Below, piece after piece: positions 1 to 5,991 of a stretch of 6,093 nt of DNA. The stretch's first letter is position 1. Each line of letters opens with the position of its first letter. Both the position numbers and the translations under genes were made by a program. Below the pieces are notes generated by a model that was given only the letters and a program-made list of their open reading frames with translations, ran no database searches and was not told where the DNA came from. Source of the DNA: JAENVT01 sp031412355 (GTDB taxonomy: Bacteria; Actinomycetota; Acidimicrobiia; Acidimicrobiales; Ilumatobacteraceae); assembly GCA_031412355.1 (NCBI GenBank), contig JANOCR010000017.1, positions 1 through 6,093 on the forward strand, in the 5' to 3' direction.

Positions 1-546
1 TACCGCATGCTGTTCACCCGCGGTAATGCGCAACCGGGCGAGACCGTTCTGATCCAAGGTGCGGGCGGCGGTGTGGCCACGGCCGCTGCGGCCCTAGCCC
101 GTGCCGCGGGGTTGCGTGTCGTCGTCACCAGTCGCTCCGCCGACAAGCGGCAGCGGGCATTGGCGCTCGGTGCGCACGAAGCCGTCGAGTCCGGCGCCCG
201 CTTGTCGGCACCCGTCGATCTGGTGATCGAGACGGTGGGCGAGGCGACCTGGAAGCACAGCCTGCGCAGTGTTCGGCCGGGCGGCAGGATCGTGGTGTCC
301 GGCGCGACGACCGGCAGCGACCCCAGCGCCGATTTGGCCAGGGTCTTCTATCGGCAGATCTCCATCATCGGGGTCAGCGGTGCCAGCCGCGTCGAGACCG
401 AGCAACTGTTGCGATTCATGGAATCCGCCGACCTGCATCCAGTGGTCGACTCCGTCTATCCGTTCGAGCAGATCCACGATGCGTTCGAGCGCGCCCAGCA
501 GCCGGACCTGTACGGAAAGGTCGTAGTTCGGGTGGGCCAGTCATGA
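1..546 (+). CDS. MDR-family NAD(P)H oxidoreductase (quinone oxidoreductase / zinc-binding dehydrogenase type), 5'-truncated
   Basis: C-terminal 181 residues of a medium-chain dehydrogenase/reductase; the reading frame is open from base 1, so the catalytic GroES-like N-terminal half lies outside the window. The ATG at base 7 is internal, because family members read straight through this position. The Rossmann nucleotide-binding domain is visible: PGETVLIQGAGGGVAT (fragment residues 12-27) with the glycine-rich turn, then the second strand VVVTSRSADKRQ whose Ser/Arg residues would suit NADP(H), then DLVIETVGEATW and the GGRIVVSGATTG strand-turn. The tail (FEQIHDAFERAQ, then GKVVVRV) is the usual MDR ending. 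Known for the family: hydride transfer to quinones, enones, enoyl thioesters or alcohols; which applies cannot be told without the N-terminus, nor can zinc dependence. Its TGA stop overlaps the ATG of the next gene (ATGA), so the two are probably translationally coupled. Confidence 0.9.
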   Translation, partial: YRMLFTRGNAQPGETVLIQGAGGGVATAAAALARAAGLRVVVTSRSADKRQRALALGAHEAVESGARLSAPVDLVIETVGEATWKHSLRSVRPGGRIVVSGATTGSDPSADLARVFYRQISIIGVSGASRVETEQLLRFMESADLHPVVDSVYPFEQIHDAFERAQQPDLYGKVVVRVGQS

Positions 547-1928
547 CAGTTCTGCTTCCATCGTTGAGTGGCGCATTCGGCGACCACGATGCTGCGATCA
601 GCGTCGACGGCGAGTCCGTGTCATGGGCGCAGTTGCTCGACCGCGCGGGTGCCGTTGCGCAGCACCTCTCGGGCATGCCGGCGGTAGCGCTGCGTGCCAC
701 ACCCACCCTCGACACGGTCGTGGGGGTTGTCGCCGGTCTGATTGCCGGCGTGCCCGTCGTGCCGATGCCGGCCGACGCCGGCCCGATGGAGCGCGCGCAC
801 ATGTTGCGCGACTCTGCCGCGGCGGCGACGATCGGTGACCCGCAGTGGCCAGAGGTCACGCTGCCGCAAGTGCCTGTCGGCGGCATATCCGAATGGACCG
901 GCGCCGAGCCGCCCAGCGACGCGACGGCGCTGATCATGTACACCTCTGGCACGACGGGTCTACCGAAGGGTGTCGTGCTGTCTCGCCGCGCCGTGGCCGC
1001 CGATCTCGACGGCCTGGCCGAGGCGTGGCAGTGGACGCCCGACGACACGCTGGTGCACGGCCTGCCACTGTTTCATGTGCACGGCCTGGTGCTCGGCGTG
1101 CTCGGCGCGCTGCGGGTGGGAGCACGTCTGGTGCACACGGGAAAACCGACCGCGCAGGCGTACGCGGCCGCCGATGGCACGATGTACTTCGGAGTGCCGA
1201 CAGTGTGGGGCCGGGTCTGTTCGGAGCCCGCCCTCGCCGGTGCGTTGCGCGGTGCTCGGCTGGTCGTGTCGGGGAGCGCGCCGTTGCCCGTGGCCGTGTT
1301 CGAGCAGATGCAAACATTGATCGGTCAAGCACCGGTCGAGCGCTACGGCATGACCGAGACCCTCATCACTGTGTCGACGCGCGCCGATGGCGAGCGGCGA
1401 CCTGGCTGGGTCGGTGTGCCGATCGCCGGAGTCGAGAGCCGATTGGTCGACGACGCAGGCAGCGTGATGGTCAACGACGGCACGACGATCGGCGAGTTGC
1501 AGATTCGTGGGACGACCATGTTCGACCAATACCTCAACCGGCCTGACGCGACGATCGCCTCGTTCGATGGCGACTGGTTCCGCACCGGCGATGCCGCCGT
1601 CATCGACGACGGTGGCTTCCATCGCATCGTCGGGCGCCAGTCGATCGACATCATCAAGACCGGCGGGTTCAAGGTTGGTGCCGGTGAGGTCGAAGCTGCG
1701 TTGCTGACGCACCCCGGTGTCACCGAAGCTGCGGTGATCGGGGTCAGCGATGCGGACCTCGGCCAGCGAGTCGTGGCCTTCGTCGTCGGCGACGGCCTCG
1801 AGACGGCCGACTTGATCAACCACGTGGCCGCGCTGCTGTCCGTGCACAAACGCCCCCGCGAAGTTCGGATTGTCGACACGCTGCCGCGCAACGCCATGGG
1901 CAAGGTACAAAAGACCCTGCTCGGCTAG
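543..1928 (+). CDS. Malonyl-CoA synthetase-like acyl-CoA synthetase (MatB/FadD36 group, ANL superfamily)
   Basis: Complete 461-residue adenylate-forming CoA ligase: carboxylate + ATP + CoA gives acyl-CoA + AMP + PPi, in the cytoplasm. Core motifs are all present: P-loop YTSGTTGLPKG (133-143), YGMTE (268-272), WFRTGD (345-350), hinge region GRQSIDIIKTGGFKVGAGE (364-382), and C-terminal PRNAMGKVQK with the catalytic lysine at K454. The short length, the PLFHVHGLVLGVLGALR block (175-191) and the ADGERRPGWVG segment (281-291) resemble Streptomyces MatB and mycobacterial FadD36 rather than long-chain FadD proteins; arginines in that segment's region contribute to malonate binding in MatB. Malonate, methylmalonate or another short dicarboxylate is therefore the best guess, not proven. 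The start is the ATG overlapping the upstream TGA, preceded by a GGTGGG purine run at 531-536. The stop is 11 bp from the convergent FAH gene. Confidence 0.9.
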   Translation: MTVLLPSLSGAFGDHDAAISVDGESVSWAQLLDRAGAVAQHLSGMPAVALRATPTLDTVVGVVAGLIAGVPVVPMPADAGPMERAHMLRDSAAAATIGDPQWPEVTLPQVPVGGISEWTGAEPPSDATALIMYTSGTTGLPKGVVLSRRAVAADLDGLAEAWQWTPDDTLVHGLPLFHVHGLVLGVLGALRVGARLVHTGKPTAQAYAAADGTMYFGVPTVWGRVCSEPALAGALRGARLVVSGSAPLPVAVFEQMQTLIGQAPVERYGMTETLITVSTRADGERRPGWVGVPIAGVESRLVDDAGSVMVNDGTTIGELQIRGTTMFDQYLNRPDATIASFDGDWFRTGDAAVIDDGGFHRIVGRQSIDIIKTGGFKVGAGEVEAALLTHPGVTEAAVIGVSDADLGQRVVAFVVGDGLETADLINHVAALLSVHKRPREVRIVDTLPRNAMGKVQKTLLG

Positions 1929-1939
1929 GGTTCGGTGAG

Positions 1940-2770
1940 CTACACGAGGTGGGTGACGAGGTCGCCGATACCTTCGATCGTGCTGGTCAAGACGTCGCCG
2001 GGGTGCAGGAACCGCGGCGGTTTGCGGGCGTAACCGACGCCCTCGGGTGTTCCGGTGAAGATCAGGTCGCCCGGCAGCAACGGGCACAGCGCGGAGAGGT
2101 ACTCGATCAGGAACGGGATGTCGAAGATAAGCATCGACGTGCGCGACGACTGCAGCGTCTCCCCGGCTAGTGAGCTGTGGATGGCCAGGTCGTGCGGATT
2201 GTCGAACTCGTCGAGCGTGACCAGCCATGGCCCGGTCGGGCCGTAGCCGTAGCGCGACTTGCCAAGGCTCCATTGAGGCGCTGGCCCAGTGCGTTGCAAA
2301 ACGCGATCGGACAGGTCCTGGCCAACCGTGTAGCCGGCGACGTACGACATTGCATCGGCAGAGTTGACCCGAAACGCGCGGCGGGCGATGGCGACGACGA
2401 GCTCGATCTCCCAGTCGGTGTCGACCGGAAGTTCCACGGCATGCGACGGGCCGACTATGCAGCTCGGCCACTTCGTGAACACGGTCGGCTCGTCGGGCAC
2501 GCTGAAGATGCCTTCCTGCGCGTGTGCCGTGTAGTTGAGGCCGATCGCGAACACCTGCGGTGGACGCGGCACCGGCGCGTGAAGCTGTTGCGCGTCCACC
2601 TCACCGGCTCCGTTTGCATTGACCGACTCGCCCCACTGGGCCAGCGCATGCCAATCGTCGAACATGCGCTGAGGCTCCGACGAGAAACGATTGTCGCTGG
2701 CCGACGCGACGTCGACCACTGCGCCGTCGACGAACGTGCTGAGGCGGCCAGCGAGGTTGAAGAGGCGCAT
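1940..2770 (-). CDS. Fumarylacetoacetate hydrolase (FAH) family protein
   Basis: Complete 276-residue protein with an N-terminal segment (about 1-65) and a FAH catalytic domain (about 70-276). Visible signatures: AIGLNYTAHAQE (75-86) with the His83/Glu86 pair corresponding to the catalytic dyad described in FAHD1-type enzymes; metal-ligand pattern DWEIELVVAI (E121, E123) plus D152 in GYTVGQDLSDR; Lys171 in LGKSRYG; GPTGPWLV (177-184); and IFTGTPEGVGYARKPP (237-252). Known for the family: Mg/Mn-dependent hydrolysis of acylpyruvates, decarboxylation of oxaloacetate-like acids, or isomerisation in aromatic meta-pathways. The exact reaction cannot be assigned; all metal and dyad residues are intact, so it should be active. 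It is divergent from the LLM monooxygenase gene across a 105-bp shared control region, which suggests a common pathway. The ATG has no Shine-Dalgarno sequence; a TATGCT hexamer lies 9 nt upstream, suggesting a leaderless mRNA. Confidence 0.93.
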   Translation of the reverse strand: MRLFNLAGRLSTFVDGAVVDVASASDNRFSSEPQRMFDDWHALAQWGESVNANGAGEVDAQQLHAPVPRPPQVFAIGLNYTAHAQEGIFSVPDEPTVFTKWPSCIVGPSHAVELPVDTDWEIELVVAIARRAFRVNSADAMSYVAGYTVGQDLSDRVLQRTGPAPQWSLGKSRYGYGPTGPWLVTLDEFDNPHDLAIHSSLAGETLQSSRTSMLIFDIPFLIEYLSALCPLLPGDLIFTGTPEGVGYARKPPRFLHPGDVLTSTIEGIGDLVTHLV

Positions 2771-2779
2771 TGCACGTAG

Positions 2780-2785
2780 AGCATA
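2780..2785 (-). promoter_or_regulatory. Candidate -10 element of the FAH gene (TATGCT)
   Basis: Read on the minus strand, TATGCT (TAnnnT pattern) lies 9 nt before the ATG at 2770, with CTACGTGCA between them. No -35 box is evident at 17 bp and no Shine-Dalgarno run precedes the start. Transcription would begin about 2773-2771, again giving a leaderless or near-leaderless mRNA. The hexamer alone is weak evidence. Confidence 0.35.
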
Positions 2786-2837
2786 TGCGCCGGTCTCGGG
2801 AGCCCGGGCTGTGCTGACAACTAATTACATATTTCCT

Positions 2838-2852
2838 ATCGACGGCTTCGAT
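2838..2852. repeat. Inverted repeat ATCGA-N5-TCGAT, candidate operator
   Basis: Perfect 5-bp arms (2838-2842 and 2848-2852) around CGGCT. It overlaps the proposed -35 box of the LLM promoter, a position where a bound repressor would block RNA polymerase. TCGATTT (2848-2854) also pairs with AAATCGA at 2880-2886, so the half-site occurs three times within 50 bp. Short arms mean chance is possible. Confidence 0.35.
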
Positions 2853-2867
2853 TTGTGTGACTATTCT
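2839..2867 (+). promoter_or_regulatory. Candidate leaderless promoter of the LLM operon
   Basis: TCGACG (2839-2844, a weak TTGACA-like -35) and TATTCT (2862-2867, fitting the TAnnnT -10 of high-GC actinobacteria) are separated by 17 bp. Transcription would start about base 2874-2876, at or within 2 nt of the ATG (2876). The sequence CTGTCTCCAT just upstream is pyrimidine-rich with no ribosome-binding site, so a leaderless transcript fits. The -35 box overlaps the ATCGA-5-TCGAT inverted repeat. Confidence 0.5.
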
Positions 2868-2875
2868 GTCTCCAT

Positions 2876-3985
2876 ATGAAAATCGAGTTCTTTCACACGA
2901 TGAACTACTGGGGGCAGCATGGCGAGTCGTGGCCGGCACCACCCCGGATCTGCGAGACGGAGTTCGTCAGTGCCACCATCGAACACGGATTGATCGAGTG
3001 TGGCGCTGCGCTCGATGCTGGTTTCGACGCCTTGAACTTCGCCGAGCACCACTACTCGCCGAAGCAGCTGACGCCGAACCCGATCATCTTCGCTGCCGTT
3101 GCCGGCCGCCGGTTCCCGGGTTCGCAGATCGGCGTGTTCGGCACCGACTTGCCGTTGAACAATCCGGTGCGCATAGCCGAGGAGTATTCGATGCTCGACA
3201 ACCTGCTCGACGGCCGCCTGCGCATCGGCATGCTGCGCGGCACACCCAACGAATACCTCACATACGGATCGAATCCGTGGGAGTCGCGCGAACGCTACGA
3301 GGAAGGGATCTTGCTGCTCAAGGCGTGCTTCACCGAGCCTGAGCCGTTCGGCTGGGAAGGCCGTTACTACCGCTTCCGCAACATCGCGGTGTGGCCGCGG
3401 CGGGTGCAGGACCCGCATCCTTCGATCCTCATCTCGGGCAACAGCAAGGACGGCGCCATCTTCGCCGGCCGGCACGGCCTCGACCTCGGCTTTTCGTACA
3501 TGACTGCCGAGAAGTGCGCCGAGCACGCCGCGCTCTACCATCAGGCCGCCGCCGAGGCGGGCTGGGAACCGACCGCCGACAACGTGCAGTACCGCCACTT
3601 CATGTACGTCACGCCGACGGACGACGAGGCCCAAGAGACGATGAAATCGCTGAGCGGCGGCGGATTGATGAGCCTGTTCAAGGGTGCCTCGCCCGACATC
3701 ATGATGACCATGGCCCAGATCGGTGCTGCGTTGGGTGGAGTGCCCAAGCACGTCAAGATCGAACCGTCGATGGCGCCTTCGATGGTGATGGGCCCGCCGT
3801 TGTACGGAAGCCCGGAGACTGTCCTGAGCCGGATCAAGGAGATCCACGACGTCTTGGGCATGGGTCGCCTGGAGGTATCGCTCGGAACCATCAATCCACT
3901 GTCCCACGAAGCGATGCTGTCGAGCCTGAAACTGATCGGCGAGGAAATCGTGCCGGTTCTCCACGACATGGGGGTGGCGGCATGA
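2876..3985 (+). CDS. LLM class (luciferase-like) flavin-dependent oxidoreductase / monooxygenase
   Basis: Complete 369-residue bacterial-luciferase-fold protein, which uses reduced FMN or F420. Family signatures: FHTMNYWG (6-13) in the first strand; FAEHHYSP (55-62), the AEHH motif of the luciferase-like active site; GVFGTDLPLNNPVRIAEE (86-103); LDNLLDGRLRIGMLRG (107-122); the EGRYYRFRNI block (161-170); PHPSILISGNS (180-190); and GSPETVLSRI (311-320). Known for the family: oxygenation of aldehydes, ketones (type II Baeyer-Villiger), sulfonates or aromatics, or F420-dependent hydride transfer. The typical FMN-monooxygenase motifs favour an oxygenase, but the substrate is unknown. There is no signal peptide, so it is cytoplasmic. 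It is the first gene of a probable operon; its TGA overlaps the ATG of the alpha/beta hydrolase (ATGA), implying coupled expression and sequential reactions. It has no Shine-Dalgarno site at its own start. If FMN-dependent it would need a flavin reductase, and none is encoded in this window. Confidence 0.93.
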   Translation: MKIEFFHTMNYWGQHGESWPAPPRICETEFVSATIEHGLIECGAALDAGFDALNFAEHHYSPKQLTPNPIIFAAVAGRRFPGSQIGVFGTDLPLNNPVRIAEEYSMLDNLLDGRLRIGMLRGTPNEYLTYGSNPWESRERYEEGILLLKACFTEPEPFGWEGRYYRFRNIAVWPRRVQDPHPSILISGNSKDGAIFAGRHGLDLGFSYMTAEKCAEHAALYHQAAAEAGWEPTADNVQYRHFMYVTPTDDEAQETMKSLSGGGLMSLFKGASPDIMMTMAQIGAALGGVPKHVKIEPSMAPSMVMGPPLYGSPETVLSRIKEIHDVLGMGRLEVSLGTINPLSHEAMLSSLKLIGEEIVPVLHDMGVAA

Positions 3986-4791
3986 CCGACACGGAAGTTC
4001 GAGCACCTGGCTCCGCATTCGTCGAAGGCTTCGTCGACGCAGCGGGATTCACCGTGCGGTACCTCCAGGCCGGTGACGGTCCGGTAGTCGTGCATCTGCC
4101 GGGTGCCGGCGGACCGCTGATGACGTACGCGCTCGACGCGCTAGCCGAGCGATTCCGAGTGATCGTGGTCGAGTATCCCGGCTGGGGGGCACAGCCCAAC
4201 GATGTCGGCGACTTCGACGGTCTCGCCGACCAGGTCGCCGAGATTGCAACGGCACTCGGGCTCGAGCGCTTCCACTTGATGGGCACGTCCTTCGGCGGGG
4301 CGTGCGCCCTGCACTTCGTTGTCCGGCACAGCGACAGGGTGGAATCGCTGGTGCTCGAGTCGCCCGCCAAGTTCCGCGAGTCGTCGAACGATCCGTCAAC
4401 TCTGGCACCGCCCGACTTCGTCAAGGCGTTCAGGTCGCACCCCGATCGGTTGCCGCACATGAGCCCACCCGACCCCGAGTTCATGGCCCGCGTGTGGCCC
4501 ACGGTGATGCGGTTGATGGGCGACGGGTCCGACGACGGAATCGGTGCTCGGCTGGTCGACGTACCTACCCGCACGCTGATTCTCTTCGGTCGCGACGATG
4601 GGATCATCAATCCGATCAACGGCCGAACCGTACGGCGGCTCATGCGCAACTCGTCGCTGCAGTACGTGTACGACGCGGCCCACGACATCCAGGCGGATCG
4701 TCCCGAGGCGTTCGCCGACGTCGTGGGCGATTTCCTGGGGCGAGGTATGAACTTCTTGATCAACGACCAAGATGGCCTGATCAATCCGTAG
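3982..4791 (+). CDS. Alpha/beta hydrolase
   Basis: 269 residues with a complete alpha/beta-hydrolase fold. The start is the ATG overlapping the LLM stop, with a GGGGTGG run (3971-3977) 4 nt upstream. The frame is open further upstream but there it only shadows the LLM gene. Motifs: oxyanion-hole HLPGAGG (38-44), nucleophile elbow GTSFGG with Ser103, acid in FGRDDGIINP (Asp206, the GxxD position), and catalytic His234 in YDAAHDIQADRPEAF. A cap region lies around 135-190. This pattern matches MhpC/BphD-like C-C hydrolases and related esterases, lactonases or epoxide hydrolases; a true dehalogenase or epoxide hydrolase would normally have Asp in place of Ser103, so hydrolysis of an ester, lactone or C-C bond is more likely. 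Coupling to the LLM oxygenase suggests that it cleaves that enzyme's product (inference). After the usual domain end (FADVVGDFLG) about 16 extra residues follow, ending in DGLINP, which echoes DGIINP at 206-211. Confidence 0.93.
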   Translation: MTDTEVRAPGSAFVEGFVDAAGFTVRYLQAGDGPVVVHLPGAGGPLMTYALDALAERFRVIVVEYPGWGAQPNDVGDFDGLADQVAEIATALGLERFHLMGTSFGGACALHFVVRHSDRVESLVLESPAKFRESSNDPSTLAPPDFVKAFRSHPDRLPHMSPPDPEFMARVWPTVMRLMGDGSDDGIGARLVDVPTRTLILFGRDDGIINPINGRTVRRLMRNSSLQYVYDAAHDIQADRPEAFADVVGDFLGRGMNFLINDQDGLINP

Positions 4792-4809
4792 TCGCTACCG
4801 TTGGCAGCG

Positions 4810-5769
4810 ATGAGCCAGGGTCGCAGTCGTGAGCGTCAGTTCTCGGTGGCCGACGTCGCCGCCGAGGCTGCAGCACGGTTCACCGAGTTCGGCGAACTCG
4901 ACATGCCGCGGTTCCAGGTCGGATTCCCGCCGCAGCATCTGCTGCTTGCCCTGCTGGCCGACTACTGGTCGGGACGCACAGAACCACTGCCGTCTGCTGC
5001 ACTCGTGGATCTTCTCGCCGAGTTCGACGTCAACCCGTCAGGCGCTCGAGCAGCGCTCAGCCGGCTGTCGATACGCGGTCTGCTCGTCGGCACCAAGGAC
5101 GGCCGCAACACCTTCTATCGAGTGGCCGACGGGTTCCGTCATCTGCTGCCCTACGGCCCCATCCACACGCGCGCGTTCGCCAAACCACGACCCGAGTGGG
5201 ACGGGATGTGGACGATGGTCGCGTTCACGGTGCCCGAAGACCAGCGCCGGCTGCGACCTATGTTGCGTGGCCGTTTGCAGTCGCTCGGGTTCGCCCCGCT
5301 CTACGACGGCCTGTGGGTGTCGCCACACGCTCCCGGCAGCGAACTCGACATCGCCCTCGAGATCGCACCCCCTCGTTCGTGCACTGTGATTCGGGCAACG
5401 GAGTTGCCGCTTGACACCCGCTTGTCGGTCGCGTCGGCGTGGAACCTCGATGACCTGGGCGAGTCGTACGCCGAGTTCATCCGCGTCTTTCGACCGGTGC
5501 AGCGCCGTCTCGAAAGCGGTCGGATCGGCCCAACCGAGGCGTTGGTCAGCCGCACCCGGGCGACGTATCGGTGGTTCGTCTTCGCCGTCACGGACCCGGA
5601 TCTACCCAAGGCGTTGTTACCGAACCGCTGGCCACGGGCTGCCGCCCACGATCTTTTCGTCGGTCTGGTCGATGGCCTGGCCTCGCTGGCAGTCGATCGG
5701 GTACGTGAGATCGTCGCCGCGTATCACCCTGACCTGGGCAAACTCGTTGCCCTCCGGCCTCCGCCGTAG
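4810..5769 (+). CDS. PaaX-family transcriptional regulator
   Basis: 319 residues from the ATG at 4810; a TTG at 4801 would add three residues, and neither start has a Shine-Dalgarno site. Order of domains: an unusual N-terminal extension (1-38); a winged helix (about 39-115, from GFPPQHLLLALLADYW through ARAALSRLSIRGLL to the wing DGRNTFYRV); a Cas2-like middle domain (about 129-205, PEWDGMWTMVAFTVP and LGFAPLYDGLWVSPH); and a C-terminal PaaX domain (ASAWNLDDLGESYAEFIRVF at 208-227, DPDLPKALLPNRWP at 262-275). These match E. coli PaaX blocks such as AWDGKW, FIQSFRPL and the LPEELLPAHW stretch. Known: PaaX represses phenylacetate-degradation genes and is released by phenylacetyl-CoA. Here no paa gene is present, so the effector is probably another acyl- or aryl-CoA (inference). 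It is third in the operon, 18 bp after the hydrolase stop, consistent with autoregulation through the 2771-2875 region. Confidence 0.9.
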   Translation: MSQGRSRERQFSVADVAAEAAARFTEFGELDMPRFQVGFPPQHLLLALLADYWSGRTEPLPSAALVDLLAEFDVNPSGARAALSRLSIRGLLVGTKDGRNTFYRVADGFRHLLPYGPIHTRAFAKPRPEWDGMWTMVAFTVPEDQRRLRPMLRGRLQSLGFAPLYDGLWVSPHAPGSELDIALEIAPPRSCTVIRATELPLDTRLSVASAWNLDDLGESYAEFIRVFRPVQRRLESGRIGPTEALVSRTRATYRWFVFAVTDPDLPKALLPNRWPRAAAHDLFVGLVDGLASLAVDRVREIVAAYHPDLGKLVALRPPP

Positions 5770-5843
5770 CGTCAATCCGATTCACTTGACACGGTGACAC
5801 CACCGGGGGCGAGCCCTGCCGTCGGCTCCTAGAATGGGTCGAC
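5770..5843. other. Intergenic spacer after the PaaX-family gene
   Basis: 74 bp with no gene. It holds two weak inverted repeats, CGGTG-ACAC-CACCG (5792-5805) and GAGCC-N8-GGCTC (5811-5828), neither followed by a T-run, so no convincing intrinsic terminator is seen. A TTGACA at 5786-5791 has no -10 at the proper spacing. A TAGAAT hexamer at its right end is listed separately. Confidence 0.5.
5830..5835 (+). promoter_or_regulatory. Candidate -10 element TAGAAT, leaderless type
   Basis: TAGAAT fits TAnnnT and lies 8 nt before the ATG at 5844, the same geometry as TATTCT before the LLM gene (also 8 nt). No -35 is recognisable 17 bp upstream (GGGCGA) and there is no Shine-Dalgarno site. It supports a short plus-strand gene beginning at 5844. 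Confidence 0.4.
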
Positions 5844-5991
5844 ATGGATCGGCGTTGTGTCGCTGCGGCGATCGTGGTGATGCGTCTCGCTGGTCCAGAC
5901 CGACCTCGAGATCGCCATCCGATTGATCGACCCCGTGCTCGGCGTGCAGTTTGCGATCGGCGAGTTGTCGTGGTTGAGCGACTTCGCCTAG
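5844..5991 (+). pseudogene. Possible short ORF with a +1 frameshift (about 48 residues if corrected)
   Basis: The ATG at 5844 opens MDRRCVAAAIVVMRL in one frame. From about 5890 the neighbouring frame reads LVQTDLEIAIRLIDPVLGVQ and ends SWLSDFA at TAG 5989-5991. In that second frame almost every codon ends in G or C, as in the intact genes here, and the residues look protein-like; but it has no start codon of its own and is closed upstream by TGA at 5878-5880. One extra base around 5883-5889 would join the two halves (148 nt = 49 codons + 1). It could be a real small protein with a sequencing error, a decayed gene, or chance: the minus strand is also open here with the same third-position phase. 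No family recognised. Confidence 0.3.

Larger units (their letters stand above)
2771..2875. promoter_or_regulatory. Divergent control region between the FAH and LLM genes
   Basis: 105-bp spacer between two divergent start codons. It contains an A/T-rich core (about 2818-2839) unlike the surrounding GC-rich coding DNA. It also holds a perfect 10-bp palindrome AGCCCGGGCT (2801-2810) and an inverted repeat ATCGA-5-TCGAT (2838-2852), with another ATCGA at 2882-2886 just inside the LLM gene. Neither start codon has a Shine-Dalgarno run. This is the most likely binding region for the PaaX-type regulator encoded downstream (inference from location). Confidence 0.6.

Noticed and set aside
1929..1939. 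Bidirectional terminator between the convergent synthetase and FAH genes
   Set aside because: Only 11 bp, with no inverted repeat or T-run seen.
960..2471. Long minus-strand open frame (503 codons) antisense to the CoA synthetase and crossing the FAH gene
   Set aside because: Its translation is Arg/His/Pro-rich with no recognisable motifs, while the synthetase and FAH genes in other frames have complete catalytic motifs; long antisense frames are expected in high-GC coding DNA.
3391..3981. Upstream extension of the alpha/beta hydrolase frame to base 3391
   Set aside because: The extra 197 residues are low-complexity Arg/Asp/Gly-rich and lie inside the LLM gene; the hydrolase fold begins after the ATG at 3982, which has a purine-rich site and an ATGA overlap.
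2861..4018. Minus-strand open frame (385 codons) antisense to the LLM gene
   Set aside because: Mirrors the LLM coding frame, shows no family motifs, and would cover the LLM promoter region; explained as a shadow.
3891..4784. Minus-strand open frame (297 codons) antisense to the hydrolase
   Set aside because: Ser/Arg/Pro-rich, no motifs; shadow of a gene with an intact Ser-Asp-His triad.
5195..5430. Cas2-like fold in the middle of the regulator as a hint of CRISPR
   Set aside because: The Cas2-like domain is a normal part of PaaX-family regulators; no CRISPR repeats or other cas genes are present.
5786..5791. Perfect TTGACA as a -35 box
   Set aside because: No TAnnnT lies 16-19 bp downstream; the only nearby -10-like element (5830) is 38 bp away.
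5792..5828. Two small hairpins as a terminator after the PaaX-family gene
   Set aside because: Stems of only 5 bp and no following T-run.
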